Below are positions 1 through 8,694 of a stretch of DNA of 38,150 bases, in pieces (within the stretch, counting starts at the first letter, position 1; each line of letters starts with the position of its first letter). The stretch is from assembly GCA_025060195.1 (NCBI GenBank), contig JANXCQ010000032.1:7060-45209 (forward strand). Reading direction: 5' to 3'. Origin of the DNA: Gemmatales bacterium. GTDB lineage: Bacteria; Planctomycetota; Planctomycetia; Gemmatales; HRBIN36. Made by a program: the position numbers and the translations under genes. The notes beneath the pieces are model-generated. The model searched no databases, was not told the origin of the DNA, and worked only from the letters and a program-made list of their open reading frames with translations.

Positions 1-2
1 CA

Positions 3-362
3 ATAGCCGATTTGGTGCACAAAATTCTCGAGTTTCTGGAGCACGGGGTGCATGTGCTGCTGGTGGATATCTTGCGACCTGCGGGCCGACTGCGACAGGG
101 AATCCACAGTCGTGTGTGGGAGTTATTAGCAGGCGCGAGTTTTCGTGCTTCCGGTCGGAAACCGCTGACGTTGGTGTCGTATGTCTCGGCGGAGCCGGTG
201 CGGGCATACGTGGAGTGTGTAGCGGTAGGCGAAAACTTGCCCGACATGCCGATTTTTCTGACGGGGGAACATTATGTGTTGGCGCCGTTGGAGGAGACGT
301 ATCTGCAAGCCTGGGCGGGCGTCCCTCAGTATTGGCAGAAACGCCTGACGAAAAAGCTGTAG
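3..362 (+). CDS. DUF4058 family protein, C-terminal part (5' end outside the window)
   Basis: The reading frame is open to the left edge and ends at TAG 360-362, so this is the 3' part of a longer gene. The visible part runs through KILEFLEHGVHVLLVDILR and a second block, VAVGENLPDMPIFL, followed by a tail with LEETYLQAW. These match my memory of the C-terminal half of DUF4058 proteins, which are common in planctomycetes and cyanobacteria, often in several copies, and may be related to nuclease-like folds. The biochemical function of the family is unknown. The protein ends ...RLTKKL. It points toward the minus-strand oxidoreductase, with about 110 bases between the two stop codons. The family call rests on recalled motifs only. 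Confidence 0.75.
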   Translation: MADLVHKILEFLEHGVHVLLVDILRPAGRLRQGIHSRVWELLAGASFRASGRKPLTLVSYVSAEPVRAYVECVAVGENLPDMPIFLTGEHYVLAPLEETYLQAWAGVPQYWQKRLTKKL

Positions 363-473
363 GGGAGAACGATGTTAGTCCTGCCTGGTTGGTTAGCCGT
401 GTGACTACTGATTCTGACCACAAGGTGCGTCGGGAGTAAGCGGGAAGTTGATGGCTAACGTGATGTGCAAAGA

Positions 474-2162
474 TCATTCAAACGGCGGGCCGTATTCTTT
501 GACATGGGGATCTGGAAGTGCGTCCAGATTCATCGGGTCAAACCATTCCGGTTGGAACTCAATACGTCGTGGGCCTGTGCCCTCTGCGCCGCGCATTGCG
601 ACGTTGGCCGTGAGCGCAATAATAGCATCGGCCATAGCCACTTCGCCGTGGCAGCGGGGCCAAGGACGTTCCTCGGGCTTCACCTCCCGATCTTCCCACA
701 TCTTGACGCAAAACGCGAAGTGTTCCAATTCCTCGCGGTACCCCCGACTCACGGGATTCGGTAAAGCGCCCTGACCGCGACGTAGCAACTCGGCACGCGG
801 TTCCGACGCGGAAGAATCTACTGCCGGCTTATTGGCAGCGCCTTGAGTGACCTGCACCGTGGTCACCGCACTGCCTGATTGTCGGGCGTTCGGATCGGCT
901 TCGGGGAAGAACATTGCCTCTTGTTCCCGCTCGACAATGAGCGTACCCCGTGTCCCCATAACGCATTCGCCATAAGGCTCAAATGCGTTCGTGCAGATGC
1001 TGGAGTAAGTCACCACGACAACATCATTATCGTCATTAACTTTGGGAACCTTCCGGCCCTGGCGCAATTCATAGACGATCTGACCTTTATCATCGCGTTC
1101 GTAATAATTCTGGCCAGGGAACTCGTAAATGCAGTACACGTGGTCTTCGACCTCCCGGTCGTCTTGGAAGAAGTGTTTGCCTCCGATGGCGGTGACGGCG
1201 AGGGGATGCACCTTGCCGAGGAAAATGCTGCAAGCGTCGAGTTGGTGGCTGCCCAGTTCGGCCATGAGACCGCCGCCGGTGCGCAAATACAACCGCCAAC
1301 GCACTAATTCATTGAGGTTACGATAGCCATAGTACGTCAGCTTCTCCAACAGGGGAGCATAATTGAGGTCTTCGTCGCGAATTTCAGGCCGCCAACTATC
1401 GCGCAGCACGGGCTGATTATTCTCGACTTTAGGCCGCAGTTTACCGTCTCTGTCGCGCTCGAGCACTGGCCAAGTCTGATTGCGATGCCATAATGCGCGA
1501 ATGTGCTTGATGACCCCTAAAGTGCCTGCCCGGATCAACTCGTAGGCATAAGCATAGAGCAAGTTGTAGTGGCGTTGATGGCCGATCGCTAGTACACGGT
1601 CGGTCTCCCGGGCCGCCCGGATCATTTCCTTACACTGGCGTACGTTCCAAGCCATCAGCTTCTCGCAGAAGACGTGTTTACCGGCCCGCAGGCAATCTAT
1701 GGCAATTTTTGCGTGCAAGTGCAAGGGCACCGCAATGACAACCGCTTGGATATCCTTGCGTTTCTCTAACATTTCATGATAGTCATGGAAAACTTCGATC
1801 TCCTTGCGGGCATGACTGCCATACTTGCGAACCAGTCCCCAACGGGGTGCGCGTCCCTCGCCTTCGAAAATCCTCCGCAAGTTGTAAGGACGAATGTCGC
1901 ACACAGCGACGAAACGCAAGTATTCCGGATTATGCTCCCCGACGAGCACACCCCCCTGGTCACCGCAACCAATAAGCGCCGCTCGCACGGGTTCCCCATG
2001 GAACTTGTCGTAGCCGTAATACAGCGCTGCAGAAACTGGTATTGCCGCAGTCCCAGCGAGCAAACCTTTCATGAAATCACGCCGGTTGATTTGCCGGCCG
2101 ACTTCAACGGCAAATTCCTGTTTCCCTTGTTCACGCTTTTCGGGCAACAGGTTGAGAGACAT
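474..2162 (-). CDS. Gfo/Idh/MocA family oxidoreductase with twin-arginine leader
   Basis: A predicted 562-aa NAD(P)-dependent oxidoreductase, probably exported and acting on a sugar or sugar acid. ATG 2162 is preceded by GGAGGG seven bases upstream; a longer frame to 2195 has no such site. Near residue 27 is a twin-arginine motif, NRRDFMKG, followed by a hydrophobic stretch, which suggests Tat export with bound cofactor. The Rossmann fold begins around residue 60 with AALIGCGDQGG. The usual EKP signature of the family reads CEKLMAW here, with Leu in place of Pro. A GGGLMAELGSHQLD block near residue 310 belongs to the C-terminal substrate domain. The gene lies 111 bases downstream of the DoxX-like gene on the same strand, probably in one transcript. 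The substrate cannot be inferred. Confidence 0.9.
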   Translation of the reverse strand: MSLNLLPEKREQGKQEFAVEVGRQINRRDFMKGLLAGTAAIPVSAALYYGYDKFHGEPVRAALIGCGDQGGVLVGEHNPEYLRFVAVCDIRPYNLRRIFEGEGRAPRWGLVRKYGSHARKEIEVFHDYHEMLEKRKDIQAVVIAVPLHLHAKIAIDCLRAGKHVFCEKLMAWNVRQCKEMIRAARETDRVLAIGHQRHYNLLYAYAYELIRAGTLGVIKHIRALWHRNQTWPVLERDRDGKLRPKVENNQPVLRDSWRPEIRDEDLNYAPLLEKLTYYGYRNLNELVRWRLYLRTGGGLMAELGSHQLDACSIFLGKVHPLAVTAIGGKHFFQDDREVEDHVYCIYEFPGQNYYERDDKGQIVYELRQGRKVPKVNDDNDVVVVTYSSICTNAFEPYGECVMGTRGTLIVEREQEAMFFPEADPNARQSGSAVTTVQVTQGAANKPAVDSSASEPRAELLRRGQGALPNPVSRGYREELEHFAFCVKMWEDREVKPEERPWPRCHGEVAMADAIIALTANVAMRGAEGTGPRRIEFQPEWFDPMNLDALPDPHVKEYGPPFE

Positions 2163-2273
2163 CAGTTTACCCTCCACCTTTACAAGGCGAGCCAAGTTTG
2201 CTTCTTTTTGTCGTTAGGTGAGTGCTACTACCTGCCGACAGGGTGAGAATTCTTTGGACACCAGTTGCCACAT

Positions 2274-3407
2274 TTACGAGGACTCACGGCGTGGTGGGCC
2301 AGCGTCTGGTTGAGGCACTGGCGGTCCTGGCGAAGTCGAGCTCGGAATATTCGTTGGTGTACTTGTCGGCGTCGATCTGGCGCGGCGACGCCACAAGACG
2401 TTTAATAGCCCGTCCAGACCGAACCACCGGCCCGTGGGTACTAGTCCTAACACGGCCAAGGCCAGCGCTTCGATCAGAGTTTTATTTATGTACAGATAAT
2501 AACCTTCCGTACGTTCGGGCGAGGGCACCCAAGGAAGCGGTGGTTGACACAGGTAAAAGAGCATTAGTAAACCGCAGCCTAACCACGCGGCCAATCGGCT
2601 GAGCAAGCCGAACAGCAGCAAGCTACCCGAGAGAGTCAGTCCCCAGGCAGTGGTGCGGTCAACCCACCAGACTGAAGAACGTCCAAGCCAGACTGGTTCG
2701 CTGCTCGGCTCAGGTACATCGGAGAGCGCCGTTGTCTTTTTGTCCGCGGGGAGTAAATCGTACCACGATTTGAGCAGGCCTTGGGTGCGTTGTGCCAGAG
2801 CCTCACTGAATTGCTGGCGATACCACGCGATTTCGCTGCTGAGCCGGTCAGCCCGTTCCTGCCCTACAGGTCGCTCGAAGTAGCGTCGTTCGGCGTGCCG
2901 CAAAGTGTGTAAATCGGCGGCCAGTTGGCGATATTCTGCCAACCATTCGGGCACCCGTTGCTTCTTCTTGACCGGATACCAAGCCGTCGGCTTGGCCCAT
3001 TCCTCCTCACCATGGGCTAACCAATTGGCCACGATTTGTTCATGTTGCTGGAGTTTTTCGCGGAGCTGAGCCAGTAATGTTTCGTCTATTTGGAAGGTAC
3101 GGGCGAAATTTTTCAGATAAGCCTCGTAATACTGCCGCAGCTGAGGACTAAGCCGAGCCTGGCCCCCTTCAATTTCCACGGAGAGTCGCGCGAGGAGGTT
3201 CTCGTCGGGATCGCCCCCCACGATCCACAAAAAGAAACCGCGAAACGGCCCCACGGATTGTTGCAAGTAATATCGGCTCGTGAACGGGCGGTTCGTTTCC
3301 GTGGGTCCCGTCCACAAGGAGTGGAGTTTGACGTACCCCTCGATTAGCAAGTGCCAACCGATGGCCAGGCGAAGCACAATAAGCAAAAAACGCGTGCTGT
3401 AGCTCAT
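2274..3407 (-). CDS. DoxX-like membrane protein with a long soluble insert
   Basis: A predicted 377-aa inner-membrane protein. The first hydrophobic segment (about residues 5-25, with IVLRLAIGWHLLIEGYVKL) resembles the first helix of DoxX proteins. It is followed by about 200 polar, charged residues rich in Glu, Gln and Arg with helical or coiled-coil character (about 65-240). Three further hydrophobic segments then fall between about 250 and 335, and the tail is Ser/Thr/Pro-rich. Canonical DoxX proteins are roughly 130-180 aa with four helices, so the insert between helices 1 and 2 more than doubles the size. ATG 3407 has only a weak upstream ribosome site. The gene precedes the Gfo/Idh/MocA oxidoreductase, so a quinone- or redox-linked partnership is possible, but this is inference. 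Confidence 0.7.
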   Translation of the reverse strand: MSYSTRFLLIVLRLAIGWHLLIEGYVKLHSLWTGPTETNRPFTSRYYLQQSVGPFRGFFLWIVGGDPDENLLARLSVEIEGGQARLSPQLRQYYEAYLKNFARTFQIDETLLAQLREKLQQHEQIVANWLAHGEEEWAKPTAWYPVKKKQRVPEWLAEYRQLAADLHTLRHAERRYFERPVGQERADRLSSEIAWYRQQFSEALAQRTQGLLKSWYDLLPADKKTTALSDVPEPSSEPVWLGRSSVWWVDRTTAWGLTLSGSLLLFGLLSRLAAWLGCGLLMLFYLCQPPLPWVPSPERTEGYYLYINKTLIEALALAVLGLVPTGRWFGLDGLLNVLWRRRARSTPTSTPTNIPSSTSPGPPVPQPDAGPPRRESS

Positions 3408-3620
3408 GGCAAATACATTGTAGATGAGAGATTAGAACCTGGCACGGTACGCTTGAGGTCGTGACAAGTTTTGCGGTTTTGGAAATTGCTGCGGTTGCTC
3501 TTTGGGTTGATCAGTACCTTTTATGGTTTTTGGGACTTGGGGACACCAAATACCGACCAGTTTCGTCTTCCCTATATCGGTCAAGCGAAAAACGTTAGAC
3601 TTGCGGAGTAACCAAGTGAA

Positions 3621-4667
3621 TTAATCGGTGAAGAGACTCCCTTGATGGGAGCGGCCCGGCACACGGAAATGGGCGGCGGAGAGTCTAGGCTGTGGTTTAT
3701 CCAAGCCCGAACGTCGGGCGGCAGCGCGAAAGAGAGAGGCAATGGCATCCGCAATCGGCCCGGTGCCCGTCATACGCGTGCCCCACTGCGCATCGTAAAG
3801 TTTTCCCTCGCGAAGCTCCCGCAAGCGACTCAGCACTTTGGCGCGCTGATGGGGATAGTGGCGTTGCAGCCAGGAGTCGAATAGGTCTTTCAAAGCATAG
3901 GGCAGACGCAAGATGATATAACCAGCAAAGCTGGCGCCGTGCTCCGCAGCGGCCTGCAAGATAGCAGGAATCTCGTGATCGTTCAGGCCTGGGATTATCG
4001 GCGCCGTAAGTACGCCCACCGGGATGCCGGCCTGAGCGAGTTCGGCCATGGCAGCCAAACGAGCCGCCGGCCGCGAAGTGCGCGGTTCCATGCGGCCAGC
4101 TAAGTCTGCATCCAGCGTCGTGAGCGAAATACAGACGCATGCCGCCTGATACCGAGCCAGTTCTGCCAACAGATCCTTGTCGCGACATACCAAATGGTTC
4201 TTCGTTACCACGGCCACTGGTTGGCGAAACTCTGCTAGCACTTCTAAACAAGCCCGGGTTAAACGCAGGTGCCTTTCGACAGGTTGATAGCAGTCGGTCA
4301 CACCGCTCATGGCTAGCACATCCCGACACCACTGGGGCGACGATAGCTCTTCGCGCAATAACTGGGGTGCGTTCAACTTCACCAAGATTTTCGTCTCGAA
4401 ATCCAAACCACTCGACCAGCCGAGATATTCATGCGTGGGCCGAGCGAAACAATATATACAACCGTGTTCGCAACCGCGGTATGGATTGATGCTGTAGGTG
4501 AAGCCAACATCGGGACTATCGTTCCGCGTAATCAGGGAACGTGAGCGGTCAATGAAAAACTGTGTCCGCGGTCCAGGACTGTCCTCGGCTGGGACCTCTG
4601 GTAGCGGCTCGTACACATAGGGTTCAAACCGATTCGGCGGATTTTCCGCAGCACCTCGACCGCGCAT
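3621..4667 (-). CDS. PA0069-family radical SAM protein (SplB-like)
   Basis: A predicted 348-aa radical SAM enzyme. The cluster motif CEHGCIYC (Cys66, Cys70, Cys73) would bind the [4Fe-4S] cluster that cleaves S-adenosylmethionine. It lies in the family context NPYRGCEHGCIYCFARPTH, typical of the PA0069/Rv2578c group, which is distantly related to spore photoproduct lyase. Downstream motifs ISLTTLD and MEPRTSRP near residues 180-200 fit this group. The reaction and substrate of the family are not established to my knowledge. ATG 4667 is well placed, with a run matching AGGAGGAGG about seven bases upstream. The gene lies 213 bases ahead of the DoxX-like gene, so it is probably a separate transcription unit. 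Confidence 0.9.
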   Translation of the reverse strand: MRGRGAAENPPNRFEPYVYEPLPEVPAEDSPGPRTQFFIDRSRSLITRNDSPDVGFTYSINPYRGCEHGCIYCFARPTHEYLGWSSGLDFETKILVKLNAPQLLREELSSPQWCRDVLAMSGVTDCYQPVERHLRLTRACLEVLAEFRQPVAVVTKNHLVCRDKDLLAELARYQAACVCISLTTLDADLAGRMEPRTSRPAARLAAMAELAQAGIPVGVLTAPIIPGLNDHEIPAILQAAAEHGASFAGYIILRLPYALKDLFDSWLQRHYPHQRAKVLSRLRELREGKLYDAQWGTRMTGTGPIADAIASLFRAAARRSGLDKPQPRLSAAHFRVPGRSHQGSLFTD

Positions 4668-6032
4668 TGCTATCCTCCTCCTATAACTATACTATTGTAC
4701 ACTTGATAGGCATATGTGTCCAGAGGTTAGCCAATACCGTGATAAAGCGTAGCGACAATGTATGATCACACAAATTTGTCGGCCCGATTGGCCAGAGGCG
4801 ACGGCTCCGCGACGACACACACACAAATTTTTGGTCAAACCGGCACCGTGTTTTCCCAAAACGGTGCGTGCCGCCGACCACCGCCCGACCACAAAAAGCC
4901 AACGACGGGGCCTAGATCAGAGACCTTTCCGGGCTGAGCCGAGGCCCTCGTCCTGCGCAGATAGCGATACCGAAAGTTTGCGTCAAGTCGTGGCCCATTC
5001 TGACTGGGCGCGGAACACGGTTTTTCACGCATTTACCTGAACGAAAGTAACACTCAGATCGAGCAACGCACATAGTTCACCGCAGGGCAAAACACGCACG
5101 GCATTGCATTTTTGCCTTGCTCATTTTGGTCTGCCTTAGGATCCGAAGTGACGGGAAAGTGCTCTAACGCAAGTGTATGGCAATAGCGGACTCGCGAATG
5201 CATACTGTTTCCCGATGGCAAACGCGGGGCCAATTACACCAACCGGCTGGGTTAGACCCTACGGCAAACTCGCGATTTTACGGGGGCGTGCCAGGGCCAT
5301 CTGCCTCTGCTATATTTGCGACCTTAGATGAAACATTATTCGAACGTTAGCATTAGTGATATCTGTCCCGTCTTGAAGCCCCTTTGCGACTTTTGTGAAT
5401 GGTTCCATAGGATTATCAAGTTAGTAATATTTCACAGACAGTCCTCTATGGCGCTATTTCCCATCTAATTCATCACATTTCGCGGCGTGGTGGCTTACCG
5501 CATTATTCTGGGCCGCCCGTCCGCGCGGAGAAACGGGAGTAATAATAGGGACAAAATCATTACTCATGGTCGGTTAGCCAACGGGAGCTTTCCATATGTA
5601 GTCCCGCTACGAGACGAATTGGCATACACGTTTGCGATGCTGCTTTCTCCGCCGCCGCATTTCCTGAGGGACCCGAATTCGTATGTGGAATCGGGGGACA
5701 GTTCCTAATTAGTCTGCGGACTTGGGTTAGTGGGGTGTGCATTGCCACTACGACATGGGCCATTCCGATTGGCAGAATAAGCACGCAATCCGCAGGTCTG
5801 CGTTACACCAACCTCATAACTTCTATTCTTCCGCAGACTGGGCGGATTGAACGCCCTGTGGACGCTGAATGTCAGGCAGCTAGTGCACCACGAAAAGCTT
5901 GCTTAGGGGCGAAGATGTACGACGTTGGGCTGTGGTGTTTTGTCCGTGGCACGGCTGGTTCATAAGGTAATTTTTTGCTGGCTCTAATGCAGGTAACGTC
6001 AGTAACCCCAGGTAAAGGATAAGGAGAACGAG
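4668..6032. other. Long intergenic region, no recognisable gene
   Basis: These 1,365 bases separate the divergent radical SAM and DUF1080 genes. Open frames on both strands (for example 4762-5040, 5487-5708, 5735-5965) have no plausible ribosome site and translate to compositions that look random. I recognise no tRNA, tmRNA, RNase P or SRP RNA signature. Two inverted repeats are visible. One is at 4841-4873, where CACCG and CGGTG flank TTTT-CCC-AAAA. The other is at 5086-5116, where GGCAAAA and TTTTGCC flank a 17-base loop. The last 30 bases hold the DUF1080 ribosome binding site. Confidence 0.6.
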
Positions 6033-6740
6033 ATGGTGCGAGGTACTACCAGGGCTAAGCTCATCGGCGTGGTGTTATTCGCCGCATGGAACGGGTTTGT
6101 CCTGGGAGAACGATGGCGGGACTGCGGCGCAGCCTTTGGGCAGCAGCACAACGGATGGGTGTCACTATTCAATGGCAAAGACTTGACAGGCTGGAAGGTG
6201 TTTGCGGGCAAGCCAGAAGTTTGGGGAGTCGAAGACGGGATCCTGTACTGCAAGGGGGGCGGGGGTGGTTGGCTCATGACCGAGAAGCAATATAGCGACT
6301 TCGAGCTACGTTTTGAGTTTCGACTGCCGAAGATGGGCAATAGTGGCGTGGCTTTACGGGCATCGCTCAAAGGCAATCCCGCTTATGAAGGTATGGAAAT
6401 CCAGCTACTCGATGATGAGAACTGGAAAGGACTCCGTCCCGAGCAATACTGTGGCGCCATTTACGATGTCGTTGCGCCGAAACGGGGTGCGCTGAAACCC
6501 GCCGGCGAGTGGAATACCATGCACATTTGCGCTCACGGGAAAAATATCACTATCGTCCTTAATGGTCAGACCATTCTAGAGGCGAATCTGGAGCAATACC
6601 AGGATCGCGTCAAGCCTGATCCCAAAGGGAAAAGGGCGGCTCATCCTGGTTTGCTCAACGAGCGAGGCCACATTGGATTTCAGAGTTATAACCACCGCGT
6701 AGATTTCAGAAATATTCAGCTTCGGGAATTACCTAAGTAG
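6033..6740 (+). CDS. DUF1080 (3-keto-disaccharide hydrolase-like) secreted protein
   Basis: A predicted 235-aa exported protein. ATG 6033 follows AAGGAG at a normal distance. Residues 1-25 contain a basic start and a hydrophobic stretch, LIGVVLFAAW, consistent with a signal peptide. The mature part is a single DUF1080 beta-sandwich opening with LFNGKDLTGWKVF near residue 45. It continues through FELRFEFRLPKMGNSGVALR and EGMEIQLLDD, and ends with the family-typical GHIGFQSYNHRVDFRNIQL. DUF1080 proteins are concanavalin-like domains expanded in planctomycetes, and some act as 3-keto-glycoside hydrolases. A role in carbohydrate breakdown outside the cytoplasm is likely, but the substrate is unknown. 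Its stop codon lies only five bases from the end of the convergent mgtE. Confidence 0.9.
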   Translation: MVRGTTRAKLIGVVLFAAWNGFVLGERWRDCGAAFGQQHNGWVSLFNGKDLTGWKVFAGKPEVWGVEDGILYCKGGGGGWLMTEKQYSDFELRFEFRLPKMGNSGVALRASLKGNPAYEGMEIQLLDDENWKGLRPEQYCGAIYDVVAPKRGALKPAGEWNTMHICAHGKNITIVLNGQTILEANLEQYQDRVKPDPKGKRAAHPGLLNERGHIGFQSYNHRVDFRNIQLRELPK

Positions 6741-6745
6741 CCAGC

Positions 6746-8209
6746 TCAGAGGGCGGGGATCCATAGGCGTGCGATGTTGAAGTAAATAACAATGCCCGTA
6801 ACATCCACGAACGTGGCGACGAACGGACTGGAGGCAAAGGCGGGATCGATACCGATGGCGCGAAAGAACACAGGCAGCATCGAACCCACGAGTGTGCCCC
6901 AAAGGCAAATGGCCGCTACAGCCATGCCGATTACCATGCCAATGCGCCAGCCTTCCAGGCGTTGCCGACCTTGGTCTGGCGGGCAATCTGAAGAGCTTAT
7001 CGGCGAGCTGGCAGATGGGTGGTCGGCCGCATGCCCCGTTCCCACTTCCAACAATCCCGGATTAACCCACTCCAGCACATAACTGCGGGCAAAACCGATA
7101 AGGCCGAGCGCCAGACCCAAGGCGAGTCCCATGGCTAATTCATGACTCAGCACTTTCCACCATTGCGCCACAGTAACTTGTTGCAGCGAAAGGGCGCGGA
7201 TGACCAGGGTGGCTGCTTGAGAACCTGAATTTCCTCCCGTGGCGATGCACAGGGGAACGAACATAGACAGGACAGCGATCCGTTTGATGGCGTCTTCAAA
7301 ATAAGCTAGTGCCGTGAAGGTAAACATCTCCGCAATGAACAGACACGCGAGCCAGCCGATTCGACGGCGCCAGACTAAGAAAAATGGTGCTTCTAAATAA
7401 TTCTCTATTGGCAGCAAGCCCGCGCCTTTCTGGACATCTTCGGTAGCCTCGGAAACGACTACGTCCAAGACGTCGTCATAAGTAACAATTCCTAGCAAAC
7501 GGTTCTGATCGTCCACCACGGGAATGGCGAGTAAATCGTAGCGTGCCAGTTTCTGGGCTACGGACTCCCGATCCTCGTTGGCGTGAACTGTAATTAGGTC
7601 GCGTTCCATAATTTCTTCCATGGCGCGGTGCCGTGGCGCCAAGATTAATTGCCGCAACGAGACAACCCCTTGCAAGTGGCGGTGCTCGTCGAGGACATAC
7701 ACGTAGTAGATAGTCTCGCTGTCTGGCGCCTGGAGACGCAAACGCTCTAAGGCTTCGGCTACGGAGATGTGAGCGGGTATCCAAGCGTAATCGGTGGTCA
7801 TGATAGCGCCTGCAGTGTTCTCGGCGTAGCTTTGGAGTAAGGCGATGTCCCGGCGATCGGCCTCGTCTACCAGCCGCAAGAGACTTTCACGCACCGTGGG
7901 CGCCAGGCGTTGCAACAAATCCACCCGGTCATCATGGGACATTTGCTCGATGAGGCGTGCCATGTGCTGCCGACCCGTTCCTTCCGCCATGCGAATTTGC
8001 CAATCCGCAGGCAGATACTCGAAAATCCGCGCTTGAGTGCGAATGTCCGTACTTTGCAGAAAACGCCAAACTTCTTCCACGTCAAACCCATCACAAAGGG
8101 CTTCCGCGACCGTGGCCGGATGCACTTCCTCGCAGAATGCCTTCATGGCCACCACGTCGTTTTCTTCTAGCATTTGCCGCACTTCCGGGGTAAAGAGCGG
8201 ATGGGCCAT
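6746..8209 (-). CDS. mgtE: MgtE-type magnesium transporter
   Basis: A 487-aa inner-membrane Mg2+ channel. The N-terminal helical MgtE_N domain occupies about residues 10-120. A pair of CBS domains follows at about 130-255 (ending near IPVVDDQNRLLGIVTYDDVL), and the pore domain starts near residue 280. The pore motif GGNSGSQAATLVIRAL and the terminal-helix motif FVATFVDVTGIVIYF, whose Asp aligns with the Mg2+-coordinating pore aspartate of the Thermus protein, are both present. ATG 8209 is chosen over a start at 8293 because GGGAG lies about eight bases upstream and the protein then begins as MAHPLFTPEVRQ. An unusual polar loop of about 39 residues, rich in Ser, Pro and Asp, sits between two pore helices (6947-7063). 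The gene is divergent from infA. Confidence 0.95.
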   Translation of the reverse strand: MAHPLFTPEVRQMLEENDVVAMKAFCEEVHPATVAEALCDGFDVEEVWRFLQSTDIRTQARIFEYLPADWQIRMAEGTGRQHMARLIEQMSHDDRVDLLQRLAPTVRESLLRLVDEADRRDIALLQSYAENTAGAIMTTDYAWIPAHISVAEALERLRLQAPDSETIYYVYVLDEHRHLQGVVSLRQLILAPRHRAMEEIMERDLITVHANEDRESVAQKLARYDLLAIPVVDDQNRLLGIVTYDDVLDVVVSEATEDVQKGAGLLPIENYLEAPFFLVWRRRIGWLACLFIAEMFTFTALAYFEDAIKRIAVLSMFVPLCIATGGNSGSQAATLVIRALSLQQVTVAQWWKVLSHELAMGLALGLALGLIGFARSYVLEWVNPGLLEVGTGHAADHPSASSPISSSDCPPDQGRQRLEGWRIGMVIGMAVAAICLWGTLVGSMLPVFFRAIGIDPAFASSPFVATFVDVTGIVIYFNIARLWIPAL

Positions 8210-8325
8210 GACCGGATCTCCCACCAATACTGGACACCAGGCAAGCAAGAGAGTCGAACGTCGTCCGCGAATTGTTCTATCATATGCCTTCACTCTGCCT
8301 GCAACCTGCCTGCCACGGGGAGGCT

Positions 8326-8331
8326 TATAAT
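8326..8331 (+). promoter_or_regulatory. Probable infA promoter -10 element
   Basis: A perfect TATAAT hexamer lies 55 bases upstream of the infA start codon on the same strand, between the divergent mgtE and infA genes. No good -35 hexamer is visible at 16-18 bases upstream. Assignment rests on the -10 match and the position. Confidence 0.5.
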
Positions 8332-8386
8332 AGTGGGCGGTGCATCCGTCGGGGGATGGCTTTTAGAAAGGAGGTGAAATGAGCTT

Positions 8387-8605
8387 ATGGCGAAAGAGCA
8401 AGGAATTGAAGTCGAAGGTCGTGTTAAGGAAGCTTTAGCCAACACCCAATTTCGTGTGGAACTGGATAACGGACATATTGTTACCGCTCATATCTCGGGC
8501 AGAATGCGGAAGAACTTTATCCGCATCGTTCCAGGAGACCGCGTTACGGTGGAATTAACCCCTTATGACCTGACGCGGGGTCGGATTATACGCCGTTGTA
8601 AGTAA
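8387..8605 (+). CDS. infA: Translation initiation factor IF-1
   Basis: A 72-aa protein of exactly the usual IF-1 length, a single S1-like OB fold. It starts [17 protein letters not shown] and contains the typical [19 protein letters not shown] and [19 protein letters not shown] blocks. IF-1 binds the 30S A site and works with IF-2 and IF-3 in start-site selection. A very strong Shine-Dalgarno, AAGGAGGTGA, lies upstream, but its GGAGG core (8370-8374) is 12 bases from this ATG, longer than optimal. Another ATG (8379) lies four bases after the core in a different frame. The gene is isolated from ribosomal protein genes in this window. Confidence 0.98.
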   Translation: MAKEQGIEVEGRVKEALANTQFRVELDNGHIVTAHISGRMRKNFIRIVPGDRVTVELTPYDLTRGRIIRRCK

Positions 8606-8631
8606 CCTCGGCGCCCTACCGCAGTGCCACT

Positions 8632-8658
8632 GCTGAGCCACCGTTCTTCGTTCTCAGC
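8632..8658 (+). terminator. Possible stem-loop after infA
   Basis: GCTGAG (8632-8637) and CTCAGC (8653-8658) can pair across a 15-base loop, between the ends of the convergent infA and HEAT/STN genes. No T-run follows, so an intrinsic terminator is not demonstrated. Confidence 0.3.
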
Positions 8659-8694
8659 TGGGGCTAAGGGAGAATAAACTGAGAGCATGCTGCG

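Noticed and set aside
4762..5965. Several open frames of 70-90 codons in the long intergenic region
   Set aside because: No ribosome site ahead of the starts, and the translations look random and lack any domain-like pattern.
8210..8386. Mg2+ riboswitch ahead of mgtE
   Set aside because: The leader is short and I see no M-box-like conserved structure.
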